In this document: in pieces, positions 22,309 to 36,000 of the stretch
Numbering within the stretch: the first letter of the stretch is position 1
Layout of the letters: each line of letters starts with the position of its first letter
Assembly: GCF_032854445.1 (NCBI RefSeq)
Contig: NC_088302.1
Location: 31,031,979-31,095,978, forward strand
Direction: 5' to 3'
From: Liolophura sinensis
Lineage: Eukaryota; Mollusca; Polyplacophora; Chitonida; Chitonidae
Length of the DNA stretch: 64,000 nucleotides
Translations under genes and position numbers: made by a program
The notes under the pieces: model-generated
Told to the model about the DNA's origin: nothing
The model's database searches: none
The model's input: only the letters and a program-made list of their open reading frames with translations

Positions 22309-23906
22309 TACGACAATCTCGTAGCTTTACTGACGATGGCAAAATATAATGCTGACATAATGAATCGTCAGTCTTCGTGTGTATTGTACCCGTGAGATTT
22401 ATCCGTGGATATGTACTGGGTTTTTAAAAGGGGTTTATTTTCGGATATAATTATTGCACGTTATTGGAAATGGACAAATAAATTTATATCAGCTACCACA
22501 ATAGTATCTATAGCCACTATTAGGCCTCTAGGCTTATCTTCAGTTGAAGTTTTGCACATAATCTCCAATGGTTGGCTGAAAGTGTCACAGGAACATAGGA
22601 TATAATGTTCTTTTAAGTCCTTGAATTCTAAACAAAGCATTCATGCAGAGCAGGGTGTTTACCTCCATGCATTCCGGAGGTCATCTTTCCCTAATATGGT
22701 AGGGCCTATATACGGTGGTGGTACATGTCGCTTGTATTGAGAATCAACCGTTTACAGAAATCATTGTGGAAAACACATTTTTGTGTTAATACCACAACCC
22801 ATATCATCCGAATCATTGAAGATCATCCGTAAAACATTGCATGCTGGCCTCGTGTATATAGCTGGGAGTTTTTATCATTTAGTCTTCCGACCACTTAAGG
22901 GGTTTTGTTCAAATATGCAGGCCTAAAGCGTTCAGAACAGACGCTGTGATGACTGACAGGCCGGATGGCAAGATCAGGATTACGCGTTGAAATCAACAAC
23001 CATGCGCTAGTGTATACATGCACTGAAATTTATTAGGAAATGAAAAAAATCTTATATAGCAAACGATTTAGTAAAACCAGCAAGAGGCGGCTCCCAATAA
23101 ACCTACTTAATGATTTGTGAGAGGTAAAGAATACATTTAGATATCTTGAGAAATTTTTCAAATTTAGGCCTATATGTGGATAAAAAAAACAGGTTAATTT
23201 ATTTCGAGTATCTTGATTTCATTTCGACGTAAGTGGCCAGTAAACGTTGTTCAGATGTTTGAAATATGTAAAATAATTTTTGTTCTCCACATATCAATCA
23301 AAATTAAAAAAAGAAGAAGCAATGATTTTCTGGATACCTGTTAGTCGAAATGAAATAGGCCTAAATATACCAATATATTAACTAAACGTTTGTGATATGT
23401 GATGGAGAAAACGATGGAGACCGGATAGTGAGATATTGGAAATGATTGTAGTTGTACTTAAACAGAGTGGGCAAACAGTTTACAAAAGAAGCGGTCACCA
23501 GCTCGACCTTACTTGACAGATGAAAATAAAGCAGCATGGTGCTGATGACTTAGGCCCTAATTTTCGTTATTCGTAAACGACCCCTAATAAATATTTTAGT
23601 ATGTAAGGTATTTTCACCGTTTAAAAAACACACGGGGATTTATGTTCGTAAATTATTGCATTTTAAGACAGAATGGGATGAAAATTGTTGAAAAAGCATT
23701 TTGCCCAATCAGAGACGGAGTAGCGCACACGGAAATCCTTACTCGGTACTGGTGATCGCGATGTGGATTGAGTGAGTTGACCGGCTTGTAATTAATAACG
23801 TGAATGCCGGAATCGCTCAATACTGACAGCGCGTTACTAGATGCGTTTGTTGCTGTGGAAGATCTGATTGCAGATCTTTGAAGCTCAGGTGAAATTGTAG
23901 GACGCT

Positions 23907-24080
23907 ATGGAGGGGAGTACGGAGGTAAAAGAGCAGGAGCCAGAGAAAGGGGGCGTGAAAACAGTGCAAGAGATTCAGCAGTGTTCTGAAAATGATGAGC
24001 TCAAGTTTGGCTTGTTGATAGGATTGATCAAAGTGGACCAGGTGTCCAGCAAGGATGTGTTGGACACCGTCCTTTACCTG
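23907..24080 (+). CDS. Neurobeachin-like exon 1 (start)
   Basis: ATG has G at +4, and an in-frame TAG lies 9 bp upstream at 23898-23900. Fifty-eight codons run to the donor gtgagt. The acidic N-terminus is followed by the conserved [20 protein letters not shown]. Confidence 0.9.
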
Positions 24081-27000
24081 GTGAGTTTTGCATGTCTGGT
24101 TTACCTGAGCATGTCTGATACATCTGCAGGAGGTCCTGCACATGGCAGTCGTGTTTGCCACCATGTCAATTGAACACAAAGTTCTACAAACATGCGAGAA
24201 TGCATGTGTCCTTAACATCTCTTGAGTTCTCATCACCTAGTTAGTGAGAGAGACATTTTCTCCCCTGTAGTTTAAATTAAGGTAAACGTCCAGCTTTAGC
24301 CTGTATACTGAATATAGGACTGATCTTGAGTGATATAAACACTGCATCTTGTACAGGTGCAGGTGTGTTGAATTGCAATGTGGACATAAGTTAGTAAGCT
24401 GATGTTTTGTTTGTTATATGTTTCTAACTCCAGGTGTGTGACAAATCAATGTACAAATTCAGACCCAGAGTAGATTTTCTTGAAAGGTTAATTTTGATGG
24501 AAATTGAAAAGAGATTTCAAAAAACAGATTTTTGACAATATTTCTTCAGTAGACTTTATTATACAAGTAATATGTTGGATAGATGCATGTAGCTTTATTG
24601 CTAAGATTCTGACTGATACACTTGAAATTATAATGTGATAATTCCAAGAATACAGGAAATTTGACAAAAATTGAGTCAAGGCAGTTTATTTTTATTATCA
24701 AGATTGGCAAGTTGGGGTGGGGGTATGGGTGGGGGGAGGGGTGTTAAAATTAAAAACTGAGTGTCTCTTAATATTTGTATCATTATCATCAATTTCATGG
24801 ATGTTGGGAGGTCTCCTTTGTTGTAAAGTCCACATTTACAGCATATTCATTTGTATGTTCATCAGAAAGGAAGTTTTCTGTGACATAACTCAAGTCGTGA
24901 AGACATACCTGATGTCACCCCATGACACACCATAACCCAAGTTTCAGGCCTCACACACGTTGAGATATAAATATCTGCCTGTGGTCAGGATGTAAATCTT
25001 TAAGTGGTATATTTCACATGTAGTCTCTGTCCTTTAGCCAAGGGGAAACCTGGTATTTCATATTACTGCTCTCCAAGGATACAAATATACAAGTGTACCT
25101 GTAAATGTTTGTGTATATATGTTGGGTGAAAGTCCCCAGGCTCAGTACACATCAGGTCTTTTATTTTGTTTGTCAAGGTGTTATATGTTTTGCATATACA
25201 TATATATATATACATGAATGCATTATTATGTGGCACACAGTTTTAATCTCAAATAGGGAATTTATCATTCTATTATACCTGACAGTGCTTGTCCCAAGTT
25301 TGAAGTATTGATCTCCTAGGTGACAATTTTGGCATGTATACAGTGTAGGTAGGTATTGAAAATGAACAATTGGTAACACATACTTCAAAAATAGGGGCAA
25401 GGGTACACTTCTTGAAGTTATCCATTTAATAAGGACCACATCCTACCGAGACATAACTTATAGCATACATGTATATGTGTACCTTTATAAGGGCAGTATG
25501 AAGTGCCTATCCTGAAGAGACTAGGTATAGGGCTGTGCATTGATAGTGTCCAGTTTATTTATTTACTTGATTAGTGTTGTAACGTCCTACTCCACAATAT
25601 TTCACTTTTACGATGGCAACCAGTATTATGATAGGAGGAAACCGAGCACAACCCAGGGGAGTGCTATTTATCAAGTATCCTAGCAGTTTCATGTAAACAT
25701 TCTGAGGAGGGCTTCAGTAACATGTGAGGGGTTATTAAAGGTGCATGCTATGCTGGCTTCCTCTCCGGCCGTACCTTGGAAGGTCTGCCAGCAACCTGTG
25801 GATGGTCATGGGTTTTCCCCGGGTTCTGCTCAGTTTCCTCCCACCATAATGCTGGCCACCGTCGTATAAGTGAAATATTCTTGAGTATGGCGTAAAACAC
25901 AAATCAAATAAATAAATAAATCAAGTAAAGGTGCATGCTTATGCCAGATGCATGTACAAATACGAAAACAGACCACAAATGCAAGTGTCACAACAATCTT
26001 CATAATGACTGCCTGTTCACAAATGGTGTTTGTGTGTTGTTTTTGTTAAGGCCGTGTTATGGACTCAGTTGATTGCTAGGATAAGACATACAGTAATTTA
26101 ACACAGGCACTCATCAAGAAAATCAGTTTCTTGAGATTTTCATGTTGTCTGTCAGGTACTTCTTCACCAGGTACTCTGCAGCTGAAACAGTAAGAACTGG
26201 AGACCTCAATCTGTAGGGACTAATTGACATCTGTGAAAACAACAGTTACGTGTATGCCATTGCTCAGTCATTTTTTATTTCCCATGTCAGACAGGACCAT
26301 GTTTGGGTACTTAAACATGGTGAATGTGATATTTAACACTTGTCTGTTATTAATTTACTAGCAAGGTATTGGTGGATATGAAATATTTGCTTTTGAAAGT
26401 AGCTTCATCTCTGCTTGTGTATCAATTATTTTCCTTGAAATATTAGATGGGAGACGTTCGTGAGAAACAAACAATTAATTAACACTGATCTTTATATGTC
26501 TGAGCCAGTGAGTTCTGACCTGTAGGTATTAATTTCAAAGTTTAAAAGATTTTTTGGGTGTTGATAGTGTGACTTTTTTCTGTAATTTTATATATCTGTA
26601 TGTAATTTGTAGTGCGTTTGTGGCTTTCTAAAATCAAAGAGATTTGACAACTTGCATACAATATTACATTGGATAATTATGAATATTTATATTAAATATA
26701 TTGATTGAATTATTTTCACAAAGAAATCCATAATCGTATACAAGAATCGGAGAGACCTGTTAATAACATTTTTTTCTCCATGTGTATGTATATATATATG
26801 TATATGTACATATATACATGTGCAAAGAATCGATGATTTTGTTGTGAAGATTCCAACAGCATTGGTCTTGGGAGTTCTGCCTTTGTTTGCTATAGATGTA
26901 ATGTGGGTATAAATAGTGTGTGAATGGACTTACCCATCTATGCATGACAAGTCGCGATGTGTCAGTTGGTTCACCTGGAGCCATGTGGTTTGTCTGTAGC

Positions 27001-30000
27001 TGTTACTGGGTTGTGCTTTATCAGCCAGCCTGATCCTGGTTAAGAGGGTTAATCACCTTACCTGGTCTAGATCACCTGCCATTAGCATATGAACCATCAT
27101 ATGAACCATCAACTGTGTGTAATACATTAAAGCATACATGTAATGCTTTGGTTTTATTTGTTAATGTGCAGAATATCATGTGTAATAATATATAACAGAA
27201 CAAAGAAATTTTTTCAACTTTCACTCTGAAGGGTAAAATTGGCTTCAAAGTTCAGCTTTCTTAAGGCCCCAGCAGTCAGTTTGGAAATTAAGTGTCTTGC
27301 AGTGGCGATATCAACAATGATCTTTAGGGGGTGTTCACCGAGTTCTCCAAGCAAGATTAACGATGTAAAAAATCCGACCTTTGACGGAAAATACACATAA
27401 TGTAGAGGGGTAATTAACGGGTATAAAAATACCTCCAAAATGAAATTTTTCTGACAAAAATTCTGGGGCATGATTTTCTTCATTTGGTATAGGAACATAA
27501 CCTTTGTTTTAGAGTTCCTTTTCATGTATCCTTGAAGTCAGTACTGTGTAATGCAAGAAGTAAGGTGTAATGCAAACATTGAAAGTACTGTGTAATGTAA
27601 GTAAGGTATAATGCAAACATTGAAAGTACTGTGTAATGTAAGTAAGGTATAATGCAAACATTGAAACTAATGTGTAATGTGAGTAAGGTGTAATGCAAAC
27701 ATTGAAACTACTGCGTAATGTGAGTAAGTACATGTACTGTGAGAACATGGGTACTGGGTCTTGTTGGCAGGGCAAGCTAACTTAGAAACATCTTTCAAAC
27801 CATCCATGGACAGTAATTGTTAAAGCCTTAAGGCAGTAATTATCGATACTTTATTATACATGCGCAAGTATAAAGCAGAGTTTTCTTATGTTCTCAAAAG
27901 GACTATTCCTCAATATCAAATGGGAAAGAAAATCAGATGGAATCAAATTTTACTTTCAGCATCAGATAATAATTGTTTTGTGTCCAGAAATTCATTTCCT
28001 TCTTGTGAGTTCATTCAGATATATTTTACACCTTTTCCTGTTTAAAATCTCTGTAATGCTTCCAGGGGGACCCCACAGTATTTTTTCCTATTTTGCTCGA
28101 TCACGTTTTTTAAATTTTTTTATTGTCAAAAATCAAATAAAGGACTAAAAAAATTCTTGATAGGATTCTTGATAAAATACATAAATGTGTGGGCCTGAAA
28201 TGATAAACTGAATATTGAATCCAGTGATAATTAAATCTGGATGTTGGGCATTTGAGCCTTGTGCAGATTCTTTAGCCTACATTTCAGGTCCTGCTTTATT
28301 GTTGCTGCTGGATGTGAACATGCTTCGGGGAAAATGAAATACTTTGTACATCATGCAATGTACATTTTGAGAGGATCTTTTGGTGTCAGGAAGTAATCCC
28401 AAATCACAAAAGCCAAAGTAAATGTGACATCTGCTTGTGACGGTGATGCTGATACGCGATGTGTGGCTGGCATTGGGTTGAGGCTTAATTCATTTAGTTG
28501 TATTGCGTGAAAATATTTAACGCAGATGTTTTCATGACTTTTTCGCATATCAAAGAACGCTTTGAAAAAAAAGCTTTCAGTGCGTTCTTTTTGATACAGG
28601 GTGGTCAGACATAACTTAGATGTACTATAGTACTTTGGGAGGGTAGGTCCATTTCAGAGCTTCGCAAAAAGAATAATTTGATCGGTCTATACAGGACTGT
28701 GCCCTCGGAATAAGCCTGAATAAAGGTCTTCCAAAGATGGGAAAAGGCTGAATAATTACTGTACATCACTGTCTATAAAAACATGCGTTGTTGCTAACAC
28801 ATGCTCTCCTTTTGAATATTCTGCACCTCTGTCCAGAAGGACACCACATGAGTTTTCAAAGCCGGCTTACTGTAAATCCATGAAGGTTTTCTTACCGGCT
28901 TAGCACGTCATTTATATTGCAGTCGCAGTTCCGTGTAGGTGCAACCACGTGCGCATGCAGCTACCTCTTGAGGCCTGGAAGTTCTGCGTGTGTGCTGTTG
29001 ACAGACATGAAATTGCTACTTTTTTGAATAATCCATCTCATTGAATGAAGATTACACATGTTTACATTCACCTACTGTAATTCTTCATCCTTTTTGTATG
29101 TTTGCAAGCATATGCTGAGAGTATTGTTCTATGTAGATCGATAAAATTATTATTATTTTTTTTTTGGTGAAGCCCTTAAATTGGCCAAACAGCCAATGTT
29201 CTTTTCAGAATCATACATTGTGACCGACCTCACTGGCACAGTTGGTAGAGCGTCCGCTTCGAGAGTGGTAGATCCAGGGTCAATCCTGGGTCAAGTCACA
29301 CCTAAGACTTTAAAAGAGGAAGTGATAGCTTCCTTGCTCGATGTTCAGCATGAGGGGGCAGTGCAACTACTGGTTGACCAGTATCAGTATAATGGCTGGG
29401 GCGCTGCGGTTTACTTGCCTTCGGTAAGACATCTCAGTGATGCAGCACTAGAAAAAAGAGCGGTGGAAATCCGTCCTGCAACAAAGAGACACATTACATG
29501 CATTCTAAGGATTCCTTCCTCGTCATATGACTGAAAAATTGTTAAGTATGACATTAAACCTCAAGCACTCACTCACTCACTCAAAATCATACATTGTACT
29601 GAAAGTTGCTCTTTCATATGAAAAAAGGTTGAGGAATTAGGGTAACTTAATAATATGATTATTGTTGTTTAAAAAAGCGGAAATACCAGACCATGTAGTG
29701 TCGGTGACTGTTATCCCTAGGAGCAAATATTTGGAATTATTTAGACTAGTTATAGTATTGTAACTTGCATGTAATTACATTCAGCTCCGGGCATAGTCAC
29801 TGAAATATTGCCAATGTTGCCACAGTCATTAGCCAATAATCATTTTCATTCTACTTCGCGGAATGAGAGCAATAAATACATGTACAGCTGTAATGTTGGC
29901 TTTTTAGGTTCTTGTAACTCATTCACTATGATACAAAATTTTCTTGGCTGCTCTACATGCATTCTTCTTAATGCATTGGTGATTTATTTAGTTATTTACT

Positions 30001-33000
30001 TATTGCATTCATATTTTATGCCGTACTCTAGACTATTTCTATTATTCTACGACGGCCAGCATTATGGTGGGGGAAACCCCGGGCACAACCCAGTGGAAAC
30101 CCACGATCATCCACAGGTTGCTGTCAGACCTTCCACGTAGGGCTGGAGAGGAAGCCAGCATGAGGTGGACTCAAACTGGACTGGCCATCGAGTAAGAAAA
30201 CAGTTGTAGAGTGTAATAAACTATGTATGTATGACAGAAAGATAAAATCCTATGCAATGAGACTTTTACGGTGATGTGTTAAAACCTAGACTCGGCTCAA
30301 GCTTTACCAGGAAGTTTGTTGTTCATGTCAGATATATGTATGATATTTGAATAACATGGCATTTTTTTTCCCCATAAAGCTCCCTTGGGCTACTTGCACA
30401 AACAGTTTTTTTTGAACTGGAACTAATAGTTAAAACTTACAGCTGGATAAAACTGTTGTAATTTAATTACAAGGTCTAAGTCTGAAGTTTGCACACATTG
30501 GCTTCCGATAAAAAAAAAATAACACAAAATTTCAATCTGACTGGTAAACATGTTAAAGCATTAACAGTTTTATCCAACTCTTTGAAAGATGAAAAACTTC
30601 AAATGGCAGACTGGTCCCTGGGCCTTGAGTCTTCTAAGTTTTCTCAACAAAGAAATTTGATTACTGCAGAACATGTCGTTGCTTTTCTTTTCAGCTCCAC
30701 AACATGGATAGAAAGTACTGTCTGCGTGGACTTGTAAATGTACTCTATACATTATTAATTCGACTTCTATTAACTGTACAAGAGTCTGGTGGTGGTGTTG
30801 TTAGCTCACCTTGCCATATGGTGGAACTGGGTACAGATAATAAATCAGTTAGCTTGTAGGGTATAAAATGAATAATACAGCTTGACATGATGAACGCACA
30901 TTGTGTAAGGGGTACAGTACATGTGTAGATGCAGTGATAAAAGACGGCTGCCACATAGCTGCCAAGCTGTCTCTCTGCTATAAACCTAGGACATAGGTAT
31001 TAGAGAAGGTTTCATAACAATCGCTGCAGAACATATTGAAACCCCAAGCGGCGAGGAGATACGGACATTTGGTTGATGACCCAAACGTGACTGCTGACAT
31101 CATGCGGTGTTGTCTGTCAAGTGCAGACAAATTGCAGAGGGAAGACCGGGAATGAATTCAGCCCAGGCAATCTCGGCTGATTTGTGAATTACAAAACACA
31201 GCGTCATGTCCTGATGTTGTGTGTTTGACGCAGTGGTATTCATTGATCTTGATATTCTTTTAGTTCAGGAATTTCACCTGTTCTCTTGAGGAGATTATGT
31301 TGTCATTTTTGGGACTTGTAATTGTGTAGTAGAGAACAGCCTGGACTGGACCAGTCAGAGTAGCCATTCAGCGAGAAAAGATACACTATCTATTACCTTT
31401 CCCCGACGGGTATTACAGCTCAAATCTTGCTCCTTAAGGCTCATATTTGTTTGTATATGTAAATTAATGTCAAACAAAATGTTTTGGCTTTTTTTTTTTT
31501 TTTTTTTTTTTTTTTTTGACGCCTTGTTAATTTGTGTGAATTACAATGATTGATGAAGCTAAATCATTTCAGGTGTGATGTTGTGAATAGAAATACAGTA
31601 GTTTGTGTTTGAGAAGGTTACTTCACGTGTAGAAAAACATCACGTATATGTGTATTCCTGTGGGGCATCTTGAGGATGTTCAGAATTTTTTTTTTTCTAG
31701 CTCTTGAAACCCTAAGCAATCCAATCTTGTCGCCCACTAGGTGATAAATGTAACATTAGCCATACTATAAAGTTAAATATCTAGATGTACAGTGTGTTAT
31801 GACTGTTGAAATTAATACATGTAGATACATGTACTTATGACAATTGACCAGAGAAGGAATGAATGAATGATTATGGCTTAATGCCACATCGGCAATTTTG
31901 CAGCCATATCGTGGCGAGACCACAGAAGAAAACGCTAACTCCAGTTACTTGTACGTATATAAAAGATTATCGTAACTGGACACAGGTTGTTGAAATAGGA
32001 CGTTACAACATCACTTTACGGCTTGATTGTTACTTATGTACTGCCATCTTCAAAGAATGGCAAGTAACCCTACCATGTCGTAGATCCACAATGTCATTTT
32101 GCACTGGGGCGTCACTGCTGTTGAACCTGCTGTAGTAACTCAGATACTGCGTATTGGTCAACACTAATCAGTTCATGGTTCTGAACTGGTACTACAAAGA
32201 AACAGATACAGTAGATACTTTCAAACTCATTTAACACAGGAAAAAAAAATTAATAATAAAAAATAATGTCAAGAAAATGAAGAATTTTTGTTTAAAACTC
32301 AGAGAATGTCTTGTGTTGTGCTGCTATTTAAATGTCGAGTTGTCACCGGCTTTTTGAAGGGTTGATACAATAGGTTGACTTAGCCAATTGACTGAATGGA
32401 ACATACAGGCTATTCTGAGCCCTCTGATTTAATAGTGCCGAGGAAGAGTGGTCTGGGAGAGAGGAAACTAGTACCTGGGACCGATTAACGTCCCTCAGAA
32501 TCGCTCTCCGACTGTCATCCACTGTCTACATTTAGCTGACCAGACCGTATAATTGGGTCAGGCAGTGATAATGCAGTTTTACACCCTCACTAGTCACTGG
32601 TGTTTTATGTAGCTACGGTCAGTGGACAACTCGGTGACCAGATCCTTCTGGTCAGCAGTTCATTTTGACTTAATTTGTTTTATAAGGTCAAGTGAGAGGT
32701 AGCTGCTGTAGGTCCCATCCTGGCCTATTGATCAACAAGAGTTCATTTATTAGATGATGCCTAGCATGTCTTCAATACCAAATCAGCATAAATATATATG
32801 TATACACAAGCATGCAAATATGTGTACATGATACCGGTGCCATTACCCAGCACACAAAAAACAACAGGAAGTCTGAAAATGGAAAACAAAGATAAAATGG
32901 ACAGAAGTATGGCTTCAACCAGAAAATTCTGTTACAATGCATATTTTCTACAAATTAAGTTTTTCAGTTTTATTTGTATTTTTATACCCTCCTCCAACGC

Positions 33001-36000
33001 TGGAATAAAAATATTCCTTCTGTAGGTAAAACAAATATTTAAATTTTTCAGCGCTCAGATCTTTTATGTTGTGTTTTTGCCTGGCAAATTTGACAAACAA
33101 ACAAATCTGTCTGCAGACAAACATTTTATGTGACTGCATGTGAAACCTGGAAGCTTAAGAACCTCACTAAGTTCATGTAATATCCAATATGGAAGGATTT
33201 CATGACAAGAAATGGCGGCCCAATTGTCTTGTATGGGGGATGATGTATTACCAACCTTCAGCATGGTTTGAAATAGAGTGTTATCAGCTGTGTCAGCAAA
33301 TTTGTTTATTAGACTGACATTACACGTTATCTTCATTAGAAATAGCCTGAGAGCCAGATCTTCTCATGCATATTACATTACATCATGGCAATATTATGTA
33401 ATACATTTTTTTTTTATTTCTATATATACGTTTGGGTCAGCTTACACTTGGGCCATGATGGGATTCTACAGTGTATGGTAATAATGAAAAAAGGGCTGCA
33501 AAAGTAGGGTAGACAACTCTATGCTGGCTGTTGGGTAGATTATATATGTAATTATGTATAGTGCATTTAATTTCTTATACTAGATCTGTCTACTTATACA
33601 TGTATTTATAAGACATTTATGCCAACTTAGTCAGAGATTACTGCAATTATCTTGTCATTTTTCACCTGTGTCAATATGTAGCTGTACATCTTGGTTGTTG
33701 CATTGTCAGTATGTAGTATCACATATTAATGGTAAGTCTCACTGAAATGCAGACATTACCTGCACCTTGGAAATGCTACCAGGTTGTTAAGAGATACATG
33801 AACTAACTGTTTCACTGAAATACAGACAGTATTGCTGTACACTTTAATACAGGCCAGATACGTTCAGCTGGAAGTCCAACAATGTCACTGAAATATTGTA
33901 CATATTGTAATGAAGAGTCTGGCAGTATCATTTTAAGATGAAAGGATTTGGGAGAGATGCGGACATTGTACAAGATGGAGCGGAATATTACAGATACACT
34001 GACAGTATCATGGAAGCAGTTTACACTGATAGTGAGTGAGTGAGTGAGTGCTTGGGGTTTATCGTCGTACTCAACAATTTTTCAGTCATATGACGATGAA
34101 GGAATCCTTAGGGTGCATGTAAGTGTAATGTGCCTCCTTGTTGCAGGACGGATTTTCACCGCTCTTTTATTTAGTGCTGCTTCACTGAGACGACTTACCG
34201 AAGGCAAGTAATTCGCCCCGCCTGAGCCATTATACTGATACGGGTCAACCAGTCGTTGCACTATCCCCTTCATGCTAAAGGCCAAGCGAGGAAGTTACAA
34301 TTCCTCTTTTAAAGTCTTAGGTGTGACTTGATCAAGGATTGGTCCTGGATCTACTGGTCCCGCACTGATAGTGTGACGTAGACATACAAGTACAGGAATG
34401 AATTGTACAGTGACAGTTGAATACCATGTATAGTTTTCTAGTGAGATTTGGAAGTGATAACCCATGAGACACGAAGCATTGAGTGGGTTATGCAGGCATG
34501 GAACGACTGGTTGACCCGTATCACTATAATGGCTCGGGCAGGTTGGTTTACTTGCCTTCGGTAAGGCGTTTCAGTGAAGCAGCACTAGATAAAAGAGCGG
34601 TGAAAATACGTCCTGCAAACAAGAGGCACATTACAAGGACTCTAAGGATTCCTTTATTGTCATATGACTTAAAATTGTTAAGTACGATGTTAAACCCCAA
34701 TCACTCACTCACTGAACTTGTATTGGAGTGTCATAGAACACGTTTCTTTTTTGATGTTATTGCATCTGAGTGTAAAATATCAAAATAGCAAAAGTGATAT
34801 CTACATGTGAGTGAGTGAGTGAGTGAGTGAAATATGACATTTATCAGTGAACAAAATCCTGACATCCCACTTTGATGTGAATGATAATGAATGCTGTTAC
34901 AGGTATCTCTGAATAGTTTACTGTATCAACTGAAGTAAAACTGAGGTATAATTATCCCTGGTCTTTGGGGCTGAGCAGGCTCAGACATGGATCTCATTGC
35001 CTCAATACAGTTTGACTCATTAGTGACACCTGAATCAGCATGTCACCTAATCCAGACAATCAATCTGTTACTCCCAATCATCAGGTAAAATTGGCCTCTC
35101 CGGTGCTACTGAAGAAGTGTATCAGTGTTAACTGATGAAATTGAGACAGCTGTGCCATCACGAAACCAATCTTGTTCACATGCCTAGTCAGGTTAAGCCT
35201 GAGAGATTTAAAATTGACAATTATGGTACATGTGCTGCATCACTGGCTTGGGCGAGTGGGTGGATTTTGTTTAGGTTTTGCGGCTGGGCAGGTTAATGTT
35301 AGACATACCACATGTCCATAGATGGGTGACATAGGAAATTAGAATTATTTGGACTCCTCGTTTTCACAACTTTCAACATGGGGAAAAAATACATGTAAAC
35401 TAAAATGATCTGGACAGCCAGCTGAAATAAATGGCCTCAAAAAGGGCTGTTCGGACATCAGCTGTGACATTTAATCTGGCTGTAACCACATGTAGTGGAA
35501 AAATGCCAGCCAGCTCCTTTTTGTGTGAAGCTAAGGGTCTGATGCTTCATGCTTGAGATGCATTTTTCATTTTCTCACACATGGTATTGGTTTAGTGTTA
35601 GACAATGCTCACTGTGAAGTGGTTGTGTGTGTGTATGCAGTTGTTTTCATTGAAGTTATTTAAGGGCATTTATGACATTAAATGAGTGAAAGTGGACTTT
35701 CTGGCATGCACAAAGTGCTGAAGGGGATACACTGGTTTACCTTGATGGTGTAAGTGTATGGTGATCCTGGAGGGTGTCATGTCTGGTGTCTTCTGCAAGG
35801 TGCTCCATTGAGGCAGCACTAGCTTTAAATACAAGTATGTCGATGCAGTGATTGGCCTGCGACAAGCACAAGGAGATGCTGCTCTGGCATGTCTGGCAAT
35901 ATTATTTCAAGGGGTCAGTGAAACATGTTTCTTTACCACTTTATTGAAGCATTCAGTCTGTTTTGCCGTCTTAATACTCAGATCTACACAACACAGCAAC

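Larger units (their letters stand above)
21069..23906. other. Divergent promoter region, septin / neurobeachin-like
   Basis: The two start codons are 2,838 bp apart, so both promoters should lie here or in unseen upstream untranslated exons. The region contains a SINE-A fragment and the 552 bp foldback. No convincing TATA box precedes either start. The word aggcct recurs (21819, 22523, 22918, 23165, 23358). Confidence 0.6.

Noticed and set aside
23817..24236. 139-codon minus-strand ORF
   Set aside because: Antisense shadow of neurobeachin-like exon 1, with no recognisable domain.
27540..27740. CRISPR-like regular repeats
   Set aside because: Units are contiguous with no unique spacers and the genome is eukaryotic; this is a 41 bp minisatellite.
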